From contig MSJI02000363.1 of NCBI GenBank assembly GCA_001931905.2, positions 1 to 23,758 on the forward strand: DNA of 23,758 bases. The letters run 5' to 3'. This document shows positions 7,981 through 16,467 of this stretch, one piece after another; position 1 is the first letter of the stretch; the number at the start of each line of letters is the position of its first letter. Origin of the DNA: Cladosporium sp. IMV 00045 (Eukaryota; Ascomycota; Dothideomycetes; Cladosporiales; Cladosporiaceae). The position numbers were made by a program, and so were the translations under genes. The notes below the pieces were generated by a model that saw only the letters and a list, made by a program, of their open reading frames with translations, did no database searches and had not been told where the DNA came from.

Positions 7981-10179
7981 ATGGCTATCGAGCCATCCAA
8001 GATGTCGACGAAACCGTCACACGGACCGGCAAATGGTACCAAGAGAAAACGTCAAGATGCTCCTAAACAAAACAACCCTTTGCACAACAAAAAAATCAAT
8101 TTATTGGAATCGCGAAAAAAGTTGCCGATCTGGAGCCGACAGCAAGACATCAAGAAGGCCCTGGAAGAAAACGACGTCCTTGTCTTATCTGGTGAAACTG
8201 GTTCTGGTAAATCGACACAACTTCCTCAATTCCTGCTCGAGTCCAAATGGTGCTCCAAATGTGTAGCCGTCACCCAGCCGCGTCGAGTGGCGGCCATCAG
8301 CTTGGCTCGCCGAGTAGCAGAGGAAATGGGCACTCCCTTGGGAAAATCCAGTCCCGCCAGCAAAGTCGGCTACAGCGTCCGATTCGACGAATCGACCGGT
8401 CCAAGCACGCGCATCAAGTATCTGACCGAGGGTATGCTGTTGCAGGAGATGTTGCGAGATTCTGCAATGAGCCAGTACAGCTGCGTGGTGGTCGATGAAG
8501 TTCACGAGAGGAGTGTGAATGTTGATCTCATTCTGGGTTTCTTGAAAGGTCTCGTCAAGGGAATCAACAAGAAGAGAAAGGTGCCATTGAAGGTGGTGGT
8601 CATGAGTGCCACTGCTGACGTGGAGGGCATTGCCCGCTTCTTTGACGAGCCGATGCCGAGTGGCGATGTCTTGGGTGTTGACGGTGCTGACGATGATGGG
8701 AAAGTGGGTGATGAAACCGCCGCACAAGTGCAGAGCAACGGCAAATCACCAAGCAAGTCAAAATCCACACCAAAACCGGTCGCGACCTGTCACGTGGAGG
8801 GCAGACAGTATCCCGTGAAGCTCTCTTACCTCGACCGACCAACCGACGATGTGCTACAGACCGCTTTCGAGCGTGTCTTCCAAATACATTGCAAAGAACC
8901 GATGCCCGGCGACATTCTCGTATTCTTGACCGGTCAAGAGACGATCCAGAGCCTGCAAAAGCTACTTGAAGAATATGCCACGAACCTGACAGAAGACTAT
9001 CCCAAACTTCTTGTACTACCTCTGTTTGCGGCACTTCCTCAACATGCCCAGCAACGCATCTTCCAGCCGGCACCACCAAATACCCGCAAAGTCATCCTAT
9101 CCACCAACATTGCAGAAACCTCCGTTACAGTCCCAGGCGTTCGATTTGTGGTCGACACTGGCAAAGCCAAGATCAAGCAATTTCGAAACCGCCTTGCTCT
9201 TGACTCTCTCCTTATCAAGCCAATTTCACGCTCATCAGCCGACCAGCGCAAGGGTCGTGCCGGTCGTGAGGCTCCTGGTCAATGTTATCGCCTCTATACG
9301 CAAGAAGGCTACAACAGTCTGGAAGAGAACGCCACCCCAGAGATCCTACGCTGCGACCTTTCCGCCGCGGTCCTCGTGATGAAGTCAAGGGGTGTGCCAG
9401 ATCCTCTCTCATTTCCCTTTTTGACACCTCCGCCTCGCGATTCAATGGAGAAAGCACTGCTCCAACTCCTGCAGCTCTCCGCTTTGAACGAAGACGGCAC
9501 CATCTCAGCTACGGGAAAATCAATCGCTCGTCTTCCCCTCACCCCAACATTGGGCCGTGTCATCCTCGCCTCAGCAACTTCAGACCCGCCTTGCTTGCGC
9601 GAGACAATCGACATCGTCGCTTGCCTATCAGTCGAGAACATCTTCGTCAACACAGAAACTGAAGAAACTCGCGAGCAAGCCGCTGACGCCCGTGGGCAGC
9701 TGTACCGCCGCTCTGGCGACCACATGACTCTCCTCGCAGCCGTACAAGCCTACGCGGCCGAAAACTCAGACCGCAAAGCGTGGGCAGACCGCCACCTCAT
9801 CAGCCACAGAGCTATGCAGAGCGTGATGGACGTGCGCAAGCAGCTTCGCGCCCAGTGCTTGCAAGCTAAGCTCCTCCCTAAGGGCTTCTCTCTCAGCGAT
9901 GGGGATGACGAGGGTATGCGCGCCGCGGACGAAGAATTGACGGAGCGAATCTTGAAGGCATTCTTGTCTGGCTTTGCGAACAATATTGCGCGTTTGTGTC
10001 CGGATGGGAGCTACAAGACTTTCGTTGGAAATCAGACCGTTGCAATCCACCCAAGCAGTGTGCTTTTCGGCCGGAAAGTGGAGGCGCTCATCTATAATGA
10101 GTTCGTGTTCACGAACAAGGCGTACGCTAGGGGTGTGAGCGCCATTCAGCTGAAGTGGTTGGAAGACTTGTTCGCATAG
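7981..10179 (+). CDS. dhr2: DEAH-box RNA helicase, Dhr2/DHX33 type (nucleolar, 18S rRNA maturation)
   Basis: This is one open frame of 732 residues, close to yeast Dhr2 (about 735), with no intron. After a short basic N-terminus (KRKR at 21-24) the helicase motifs appear in order: GETGSGKST (I, 71-79), TQPRRVAA (Ia, 98-105), DEVH (II, 172-175), SAT (III, 209-211), ILVFLTGQE (IV, 312-320), TNIAETSVTV (V, about 375-384) and QRKGRAGR (VI, 422-429). Helicase-associated (HA2) and OB-fold regions fill the C-terminal 280 residues. Motif II is DEVH rather than DEAH. The short length, without a long N-terminal extension, favours Dhr2 over the Prp2/16/22/43 or Dhr1 groups. An acidic/Ser-Lys-rich insert (about 226-270) follows motif III. 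A second in-frame ATG at codon 8 is an alternative start. Dhr2 acts in small-subunit rRNA processing; that role here is by homology. Confidence 0.9.
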   Translation: MAIEPSKMSTKPSHGPANGTKRKRQDAPKQNNPLHNKKINLLESRKKLPIWSRQQDIKKALEENDVLVLSGETGSGKSTQLPQFLLESKWCSKCVAVTQPRRVAAISLARRVAEEMGTPLGKSSPASKVGYSVRFDESTGPSTRIKYLTEGMLLQEMLRDSAMSQYSCVVVDEVHERSVNVDLILGFLKGLVKGINKKRKVPLKVVVMSATADVEGIARFFDEPMPSGDVLGVDGADDDGKVGDETAAQVQSNGKSPSKSKSTPKPVATCHVEGRQYPVKLSYLDRPTDDVLQTAFERVFQIHCKEPMPGDILVFLTGQETIQSLQKLLEEYATNLTEDYPKLLVLPLFAALPQHAQQRIFQPAPPNTRKVILSTNIAETSVTVPGVRFVVDTGKAKIKQFRNRLALDSLLIKPISRSSADQRKGRAGREAPGQCYRLYTQEGYNSLEENATPEILRCDLSAAVLVMKSRGVPDPLSFPFLTPPPRDSMEKALLQLLQLSALNEDGTISATGKSIARLPLTPTLGRVILASATSDPPCLRETIDIVACLSVENIFVNTETEETREQAADARGQLYRRSGDHMTLLAAVQAYAAENSDRKAWADRHLISHRAMQSVMDVRKQLRAQCLQAKLLPKGFSLSDGDDEGMRAADEELTERILKAFLSGFANNIARLCPDGSYKTFVGNQTVAIHPSSVLFGRKVEALIYNEFVFTNKAYARGVSAIQLKWLEDLFA

Positions 10180-10258
10180 ACATGTACATCTACGACAATC
10201 TACAATAGACATGATCCATAGATGACTTCAACACCATACTACCAATCTAGAACCCCTT
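10180..10258. terminator. Short convergent 3' region (79 bp)
   Basis: Only 79 AT-rich bases separate the helicase stop (10177-10179) from the kelch gene stop (10259-10261). The two transcripts very likely overlap at their 3' ends. No individual polyadenylation signal is assigned. Confidence 0.5.
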
Positions 10259-12292
10259 CTATCTCCTCCTCGGCCCACCACCCTCACCACCACCCCTCTG
10301 ATCCAACGCAACAACCTCCTGAATCCCCGCCGCCTCCTGCTCATCCTCCACAGCCTGCACCTCCTCACGCACATCCCACCACCTAGCTTCTGCACGAGCA
10401 AAAGCCGTCTTGCGAACCTCCTTGACGCTGCGCTCGACGATATCGTCCAACCGGCGGAATTTCATCTCGTGCAAAACGATCTCCTGCCACTCCGTGCCGG
10501 TGCGGACGAAGAACTCGCGCAGCGACTCGAAAGGTCGCGGGTAAGGCAGGCCGTCGGATTGTGCGGACGTGGTCTTCTCCTCCGTCTCGGTCTCCTCAGG
10601 CTCGGGAGCGGTTTCCGATGGCGCGACGGACGTGGCGGGCGTGGTATCTTCCCCTTCGGAGTCGGAGCCTTCATCGTCCTCGTCTCCCTCGTCGTCTTCG
10701 TCATCATCCTCGTCATCGGACTCCTCATCGCCCTGCCAGTCTTCAATCTCGCGGCGGAAAATCTCCTTCACGCCATTCATCTTGCCCAGATCGAGCGCCC
10801 ACAGCTCGTCGAACGTGTACTCCCTATCGCCCTTCTCGAACGTGCCGCCGTAGATGAAGCACGTGTCGTCCTGCACGGCGAGCTGCGCGTTGAAGCGTGG
10901 GTGGGGGAATTCCCACAGGACAGGCTTCTCAATCTTGGCGGAGTCCTCCTTATCGCTGTCGGAGTCGTTGGGCGTGGCGGCAGTGTTTTTCTCGTCATCA
11001 CCGTCTTCGAGATTCCCCTTGCCTTCAATCAGCGCGAGGTTGCGCAGCAATTCTTCCTCGTCGGCCTTGCCGCGGCCGCGCTTGCTTTTCTCCGCCGGGG
11101 CGACTTTTTTCGCGTTCGTGCGCGCGCGCCGCAGCGTGAGAGGGAAGAAGCGGTTGCGGTCGATGTTGTAGGCGAAGAGCTGGTTGAAGAACTCAGAGTC
11201 GATGCCTTCCTCGCTCTCTTCGACGTCGTGCACGCCACCGAACCACACGCCGCGGCCTTTGTGGTGGGCCATAGTAGCGCCGGCGCGGGGAGGGTTGGGG
11301 GCGTTGGCAGGGCGCTTGCGGCGCTCCCAGCGGACGGTGGGTTGGGCGTTGGCTGGGGCGTCGGAGGCTGGTGGTGTGATGCGTAGGAACCAGGTGTCTT
11401 GGTGGAGCATTGGTTTCATGACGACGCGAGAGCCTCCACCACCTGTGGACTTGCCGCCTTTGCTTTTGATGGCGGCGTTGGCTTTGACGCGCGAGTAGCC
11501 GCCGTAAATGACCGCTCCGGATTCGTGAGGGAGGAAGGAGAAAGAGGAGCGAGCGTCGGGTTTGCCGGAAGCTGGTGGGAGGGCGGGAGAGATCCATTTG
11601 AATGTTTGGGTGTCGTAGAGCCAGATGTCTTGAAGGTATTTGGTCTGCTGGCTGGTGTCTTGGAAGCCGCCGAAGATGACGATGTAGTTTTTGAAAGCGG
11701 TCATGCGATGGCCACTGCGAGCCGGTGGGCCGCCTTTCTGATCGAGTTTGGTCCACTCGCGAGTGTTGGGCTCGAGGCGCCAGAAGTCGCTGTAATGGTA
11801 GAAAGTACCTTGCTTAGGCGAGGAGAATTCACCACCGAATAGGTAGATCGCCTTGTCATTGCCGCCCTGGCACCAAGCGTGACCGGAGCGAGGGAGTGGA
11901 CTGTTGGGGCTTGTCACCTTCCTCCAGGAGTCCGAATTTGTCTTGTAAACGAAGAGCTCGTTGTAGAATTTTGCCATGGCGCCGTTGTAGTACTCCCCAC
12001 CAAAGAGGAAGATCTCATTGTTGCTGACGGGATTTGCCACAATCGTGGCGCTGGAGCGAGCAGACGGCGGGTCGGAGACGGTCTCTGTGACTTTGAGGAA
12101 TTGCTCTTGTTGTTTCTGGTATTCGGCTAGGATGGCGTCGATGTCGCCGTCTTCAGCATCACTATCGTCGGCGGCGGGACCTCTGGCTTTGGTCTTTTTG
12201 TCTTTTTGCGTGGCCTTCTTTTCTTGCTTTTGGGCTACGCGAGCCTTTTTGGCTTCTTTGCTTTCCTTGGACTTTTTCTTGTCTTTGGCCAT
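10259..12292 (-). CDS. kel3: Kelch-repeat protein of the Kel3/KLHDC4 type with C-terminal DUF4110
   Basis: This intron-less gene encodes 677 residues. The start at 12292 is chosen because the ATG sits in a strong context (ACCACCATGGCC) and begins the conserved Lys-rich N-terminus (MAKDKKKSKE). The frame stays open 25 codons further upstream, but that part looks like 5' UTR. Kelch blades are seen as IFLFGGE (94-100), IYLFGGE (149-155), IVIFGGF (204-210), VIYGGY (near 261), VWFGG (near 349) and FIYGGTF (near 479), with the intervening SGH and W residues typical of kelch. An acidic Asp/Glu run spans about 519-549. The last 90 residues (LREFFVRTGTEWQ ... FARAEARWWD) match the DUF4110 tail of this family. 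The cellular role is poorly defined; its nuclear or ribosome-related neighbours do not prove function. Confidence 0.9.
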   Translation of the reverse strand: MAKDKKKSKESKEAKKARVAQKQEKKATQKDKKTKARGPAADDSDAEDGDIDAILAEYQKQQEQFLKVTETVSDPPSARSSATIVANPVSNNEIFLFGGEYYNGAMAKFYNELFVYKTNSDSWRKVTSPNSPLPRSGHAWCQGGNDKAIYLFGGEFSSPKQGTFYHYSDFWRLEPNTREWTKLDQKGGPPARSGHRMTAFKNYIVIFGGFQDTSQQTKYLQDIWLYDTQTFKWISPALPPASGKPDARSSFSFLPHESGAVIYGGYSRVKANAAIKSKGGKSTGGGGSRVVMKPMLHQDTWFLRITPPASDAPANAQPTVRWERRKRPANAPNPPRAGATMAHHKGRGVWFGGVHDVEESEEGIDSEFFNQLFAYNIDRNRFFPLTLRRARTNAKKVAPAEKSKRGRGKADEEELLRNLALIEGKGNLEDGDDEKNTAATPNDSDSDKEDSAKIEKPVLWEFPHPRFNAQLAVQDDTCFIYGGTFEKGDREYTFDELWALDLGKMNGVKEIFRREIEDWQGDEESDDEDDDEDDEGDEDDEGSDSEGEDTTPATSVAPSETAPEPEETETEEKTTSAQSDGLPYPRPFESLREFFVRTGTEWQEIVLHEMKFRRLDDIVERSVKEVRKTAFARAEARWWDVREEVQAVEDEQEAAGIQEVVALDQRGGGEGGGPRRR

Positions 12293-12834
12293 GGTGGTGG
12301 TGCAAGAGAATATATGGCGGTTCTGGGTGCAATAGATCACAAGTTTGGTTCTTTGATGGTGTTGCAATCATCAGCGGAATTCGTTGGCGTGGAAAAAGTT
12401 CATTTGTCGTGGAGTCACAAAGTCATCAATAAATTGTTAGTTCGCTCGCCAGGTCTCAATGAACAATTCATGCACACATATCTGTAATCGGGAAAAGAGA
12501 AACATACGAACACTGTCACGTTTCATCAAATCGCTTCATTATGGTGTCGATGGCGGTGGTATTTCTTTTCTCTCGGTGATTTGTGCCCTTGCCGAGCGAA
12601 AGCCGACCTCACTTCATCGATATGCAGCGTCACACCCCTCAAGGAAGATATTTTGGTACGCTGCCCAACGCCATGAAAAAGCATCTGATCGACGGTTTTC
12701 GATCATTTGAGACATGGGGAATCGTTTGGAGGCATCGCTATTTGTTCAAAAGCGCATAAAAGCCTAGAAAACTCGCCCAAATTCGCCCGACTTTACGTCC
12801 AATTTTGAACCAAAAAATCAACCAACAGATCCGC
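12293..12834. other. Upstream region of the kelch gene; no gene seen
   Basis: The bases next to 12292 should carry the kelch promoter and 5' UTR. Two plus-strand frames (12206-12487 and 12459-12710) have no recognisable motif and are probably chance. Confidence 0.5.
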
Positions 12835-12839
12835 AAAAA
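12835..12839 (-). terminator. RNA polymerase III terminator (T5 on the minus strand)
   Basis: Five T residues on the minus strand lie 16 bases past the discriminator base of the tRNA-Arg gene, the usual Pol III stop signal. Confidence 0.7.
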
Positions 12840-12854
12840 TGCATCAAGGAGTAG

Positions 12855-12926
12855 AACCCTACGCGGGACTCGAACCCGCAGCCTCGAGATTAGAAGTCTC
12901 GCGCGCTACCATTGCGCTAGCAGGGC
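12855..12926 (-). tRNA. tRNA-Arg, anticodon UCU
   Basis: This 72-base sequence folds as a standard cloverleaf on the minus strand. The acceptor stem is GCCCTGC against GTAGGGT, with G-U pairs at 1-72 and 6-67. The D stem is GCGC/GCGC with loop AATGGTA. The anticodon stem CGAGA/TCTCG holds loop CTTCTAA, giving anticodon TCT, which reads AGA (Arg). The T stem GCGGG/CCCGC holds loop TTCGAGT. The A box (TAGCGCAATGG) and B box (GGTTCGAGTCC) are intact. There is no intron and CCA is not encoded. A TATA-like element is upstream and a T5 terminator downstream, so the gene looks functional. Confidence 0.95.
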
Positions 12927-12937
12927 CCGAAATCTGG

Positions 12938-12944
12938 AATATAA
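12938..12944 (-). promoter_or_regulatory. TATA-like element upstream of tRNA-Arg
   Basis: TTATATT on the minus strand lies 11 bases before the first base of the mature tRNA; such upstream TATA-like elements assist TFIIIB placement in fungi. The match is short, so confidence is limited. Confidence 0.4.
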
Positions 12945-13060
12945 CCCCTCTTGAGATATGATACTTTCATTCACTTGTTGATTTAAGAACAACCAATCAA
13001 TGCTGCGATAGTGAGCACTAATTTGCTTTGGTTTATCTTGCTTAGAGCTAATAATTAGGA

Positions 13061-13138
13061 GTCTAAGAACAGAGTGTCAAGTCTGAGACTAAGAGTGAAG
13101 TCTGAGAACAAAGAGTGAAGTCTGAGTCTAAGAGTGAA
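13061..13138. repeat. Minisatellite, four units of 19-20 bp
   Basis: Four adjacent units start at 13061, 13081, 13100 and 13120, each beginning GTCT(A/G)AG and units 2-4 ending AAGAGTGAA. Units 2-4 differ from each other at only a few positions around the middle; unit 1 is more diverged. The array lies in the 453-base gap between the tRNA and the next gene, which otherwise shows nothing recognisable. Confidence 0.85.
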
Positions 13139-13379
13139 GTCTTGTTAATTTGGAAGTGAAAGCGGTTCTAGATAAAGGGTTGATTTGGGTGACTAACGTG
13201 ACGTCGACCAGGGAATAATCGATTGCTACTAGCATTGTGTTAGGACATCATGGCAAACAATTAGCAAAACAGATTGCAGTAATATTTTCAATATGTGGTA
13301 GTCTAAATAGTACATATCCGATATCGTCGTTCTAGATACCGCTATCCGCTCCGTTCCCTCCTACGCGCTAATCCTCGTC

Positions 13380-14516
13380 ATGTCTTCTGATAAAATTTGG
13401 GACCCTCCTAGACCATCGTCGGACGAGAAAGCAGTCTCTGATCAGCATATACGTATCCAAGAATTACAACAAAGCGTTTTGAGCCCTCAACAGCAGGTCA
13501 AAACCCTTTACGAGATCCTCGCTTATCACAGACTCGTACTACCCAAGCATGGCACTCAGACACCCACCACGACCCCGGAGCCTGCCGCCGAACAGACAGC
13601 TGCTGAGAAAGAGCCGGCCGCAAAAGAGAAGATCGTAGCCGAGGGGGAGGCGATGCGAAAGGATACCTATAGCAAGACAGGGCAGGCGGTGATCCGAGAC
13701 AAGGAGGATACATCTGCGTCAAATGTCGCACTCACGTCAGAGCAATTATGGGAGCAAGCGAACAAAGCCGCCAGTAATATGAAGGGGGCCGGTCAGCTTC
13801 GATCGAGGAAGAAGAAGGCACAGAGCAGAAGTGGCGGCGATCTCGCCCGTGTGTTCAGAAAGCGCAAGGCGAACCCAACAGACACGTACGACAAAAACCG
13901 GCGGCAGCGGCGGTTCGATTCGAAGGGCGGACGGGACATTGGAGCCGTTGCGCGCACCGGCGGCAGTCAAGGATTCGGATCACGGCAGCAGCAGCAGCAG
14001 CAGCACCAGCAGCGAGAGCAACAAGGATATTCCTATTCCGACGAGATGCAGCGACGACAGCTTTGCATCCCTAAGCCCAGCAGCGGAGTGTTTGAAGATG
14101 GCGCCAGCAGCGTGGATGTGCCATCCATTGAAGACACGAGCAGACCATCAGATCCAAGACAGAGCCAGCGCCAGCGCCAGCACCACATCCGAAACCCGCA
14201 GATTCAACGCGACGAGCCTCGCCGTTCGACCACAAGCACTCTGAGCGACAAGCACAATCCAGGTCACAAGGGAATCAGTCAGGCAACCCATTACGACAGC
14301 GTGACAGAAGTAGGCGGCACAAACCCGGCAGAGACGCAGCTGGAGGAAAAATCACCCGTGTTCGATCAACCAGGCCAGCAGCAGGAGGCGTATGGCTCCG
14401 ACGTTGACCTGGAAAACAACAGGTACATCACAAAGCCCTGGCGCAGCATGGATAAGTCGAACGACGGCAACAGTTTTGAATTTGATACATTCGACTTCAA
14501 CGACCAATATGATTGA
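13380..14516 (+). CDS. Unrecognised Gln/Ser/Arg-rich, probably disordered protein
   Basis: This is one intron-less frame of 378 residues with a reasonable start (GTCATGTC) and stop TGA. I do not recognise a family. The N-terminus has a short helical stretch (about 22-55, IRIQELQQSVLSPQQQVKTL) that could form a coiled coil. An Ala/Glu/Lys-rich stretch (66-95) and two basic patches follow: RSRKKK (141-146) and RKRK (160-163), both plausible nuclear signals. There is a Gln tract (203-208, from a CAG repeat at about 13985-14000) and more QR/QQ-rich sequence to about 290. The C-terminus is acidic and aromatic (FEFDTFDFNDQYD). Composition suggests a largely disordered nuclear protein. A 137-codon frame inside it (13831-14244) looks like a shadow. 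Expression evidence would be needed to be sure it is a gene. Confidence 0.6.
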   Translation: MSSDKIWDPPRPSSDEKAVSDQHIRIQELQQSVLSPQQQVKTLYEILAYHRLVLPKHGTQTPTTTPEPAAEQTAAEKEPAAKEKIVAEGEAMRKDTYSKTGQAVIRDKEDTSASNVALTSEQLWEQANKAASNMKGAGQLRSRKKKAQSRSGGDLARVFRKRKANPTDTYDKNRRQRRFDSKGGRDIGAVARTGGSQGFGSRQQQQQQHQQREQQGYSYSDEMQRRQLCIPKPSSGVFEDGASSVDVPSIEDTSRPSDPRQSQRQRQHHIRNPQIQRDEPRRSTTSTLSDKHNPGHKGISQATHYDSVTEVGGTNPAETQLEEKSPVFDQPGQQQEAYGSDVDLENNRYITKPWRSMDKSNDGNSFEFDTFDFNDQYD

Positions 14517-15147
14517 TCAATCCTTTTCAGGCTCTCGCGAACATCAGAAGGAGCCGCGCTCCGCGGCTGTATCCACCTCGGGCACAAAACAAGTCGGATT
14601 GGGTGTTAGCAAAGGAGACTACATGTGGTAGCGAGATACCTCCTGCCCTGTTCCGGAGAGAGCCAGGTAGAGTTGGATCAGACCTGGCCAAATAGCGGTG
14701 GCGCAGATTGGGAGAGCGGCAGCGCTTGGGACAGAATCTTGTAGGAGTAGTCAAAATGCGAAAGACGAATATCCATGTATACGCATAGGGAGGTAGTAGA
14801 CATATGCGCTTCTTTTCCAGCACAGAACAAGAGCGAAAGTGAAAGCGAAAAATGCACTTGATAAAAAGCCTATTATATCGAAATGCGTTCATGAAAACTT
14901 CTCGGTCATCCATGTAATGTCTCATCAAGACATGCAGGGGAAATCGATCGCCGCGAATGATACCTTGGGCTCTGGTTTTATTGTCAGAATGTAGCCTTAG
15001 CGGCTTTGCTAGCTGTGACGACGAGGTCAGCCAGCCTCACTGTATGTAGCTCGGCGAGTTATGTAGTTGCATCTGACGAACCCTAACGCACCGGTGCGCT
15101 CCAGATCTTCTCGACGTTATCAATAATGATTCCGAATCCCACTTCCA
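14517..15147. other. Gap between convergent orphan genes; no gene seen
   Basis: These 631 bases should contain the 3' ends of the genes at 13380 (plus) and 15148 (minus). The minus frame 14527-14928 has no recognisable motif. Confidence 0.5.
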
Positions 15148-16236
15148 TCAAGCCAACGCCTCCGCGTCCGCCTCCATCCTCGTCCTGAAGCCGAGCTTCA
15201 GCGGAGGCCAGTAAGCGAAGATCCTCCCTTCAAACTCGTCCAATTCCTTGCCGGTCAAGCTCTCGCGTCCGAACTTGGCCCAGTCGCCCTGCATGATGCC
15301 CGTCTCTTCGAAGGGACAGAGACGGAGCCCGTGGGCGTCTTGCAACTCGACCATCATCACCTCGGAATTGACCAGAGTATTAGCTGCGCTCTCGACCTCC
15401 TCTTGTGATAATGTCGCAGGCCACGAGCGCGCCCAAACCCCCTCGACTCGACGCCATACTCCCCAGCTGAGCCTTTCCCTCTCCAGGTCCGCCTTGCGCT
15501 GGCTGATGGCGTGCTCCAATGCGCGCTGGTAGCCGGAGTCGCCAAACATGCTAGCTCTCAACCGCCCGCATTCAGAGACTGATTCCCATAGCCTTTGTAT
15601 GTTTGAGTCGACCCGCTTCTGTTGCCTGATCGCGTTGGCGGCGGCGGTGTCTCCCGGGGACAGTAGGGAAGCCCGGTGCATCTTGATCCACCGCGGAACG
15701 CTAACCACGCGGATATTGTCGTACATGAAGCGGCAGTTCTCGACGAGGGACACGAGCTCGCGGCCCGCGTCTACGAATTTGCCGGTGTCACCGGCGAGAC
15801 CAGGGTCGCCCAGAGCGCGAAGGTGCTGCTCGAGGTTGCGTAGGCTGTCTCTTTCGGCATCGAACCCCCAGTGCGTGGCCATTGGCGGCACGCACAGCGT
15901 GGGAGGAGCTTCCGGAGTGCACGTCACGACGGCCACGCAAGGGGTAGGGGTGGTAGGAGTCGGGGTGGGAGTGGGAGTGGGATCGGCCGAGCCGCCTGGC
16001 ATCTGCATCCACAACCAGGCAATGAAGCAGAGCAAAGCTGCGATGGTCGTGAAGAGCGCGAGGGCAAGGCTCGATAGCTGGCGGAGGAATCGACAAAACG
16101 CCCGGCAGAGTGAAGGGATAGCCCAATGGAGCAGGGCGGCGTTCAAGATGGCGACCACGATGGTGAACATGACTAACCCGTAAAAGTTGACTGCGATACC
16201 GACGAGCCAGTAACTGCCAAGTGTGACGGCGTTCAT
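15148..16236 (-). CDS. Unrecognised two-pass membrane protein with Pro-Thr hinge
   Basis: This intron-less frame encodes 362 residues. Two long hydrophobic segments lie at the N-terminus (about 9-36 and 54-77), separated by a short Cys/Arg-containing loop (CRAFCRFLR). A Pro-Thr repeat (about 86-99, PTPTPTP) and a Cys-containing linker (CVAVVTCTPEAPPTLC) follow. The C-terminal 240 residues are soluble, charged and probably helical, with conserved-looking segments such as NLEQHLRALG, RWIKMHRASLLS and FAYWPPLKLGF. No enzyme motif is seen and I do not recognise the family. With two membrane spans, both ends should lie on the same side of the membrane. The gene is divergent from the acidic protein gene at 16468, only 231 bases away, so the pair may share regulatory DNA. 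Confidence 0.7.
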   Translation of the reverse strand: MNAVTLGSYWLVGIAVNFYGLVMFTIVVAILNAALLHWAIPSLCRAFCRFLRQLSSLALALFTTIAALLCFIAWLWMQMPGGSADPTPTPTPTPTTPTPCVAVVTCTPEAPPTLCVPPMATHWGFDAERDSLRNLEQHLRALGDPGLAGDTGKFVDAGRELVSLVENCRFMYDNIRVVSVPRWIKMHRASLLSPGDTAAANAIRQQKRVDSNIQRLWESVSECGRLRASMFGDSGYQRALEHAISQRKADLERERLSWGVWRRVEGVWARSWPATLSQEEVESAANTLVNSEVMMVELQDAHGLRLCPFEETGIMQGDWAKFGRESLTGKELDEFEGRIFAYWPPLKLGFRTRMEADAEALA

Positions 16237-16467
16237 TGCGATTCGAGACTGGGAGGGCGTATTCTCATGTCGCTCAATGGAAAACAGCCACGATGTGTTT
16301 CCTCAAGCCACGCAAGCATCGTTTGCCCAAGGCAATTTCACCGTTTGCTGCAGCCATGCGCGTTGCCCTGTTGGCTTTGGCCGTCTCTCACGGCCTCTCT
16401 CGCCCGCTAACATCTCGCCTGCGGACATTCTCTCCATCGCACACCAAGATCTACACTGCCTTCGACC
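16237..16467. promoter_or_regulatory. Shared divergent promoter region (231 bp)
   Basis: This stretch separates the start codons of the two-pass membrane protein gene (16236, minus) and the acidic disordered protein gene (16468, plus). The last 90 bases are pyrimidine-rich (CTCT and CATC stretches) before the plus-strand start, as is common in fungal 5' UTRs. Confidence 0.5.

Noticed and set aside
10469..11386. 305-codon plus-strand open frame opposite the kelch gene
   Set aside because: It lies wholly antisense to a well-supported kelch/DUF4110 protein and is explained by GC-rich third positions and acidic repeats of that gene.
13061..13138. Possible CRISPR-like array
   Set aside because: The units are directly adjacent with no spacers, so this is a minisatellite; the genome is also eukaryotic.
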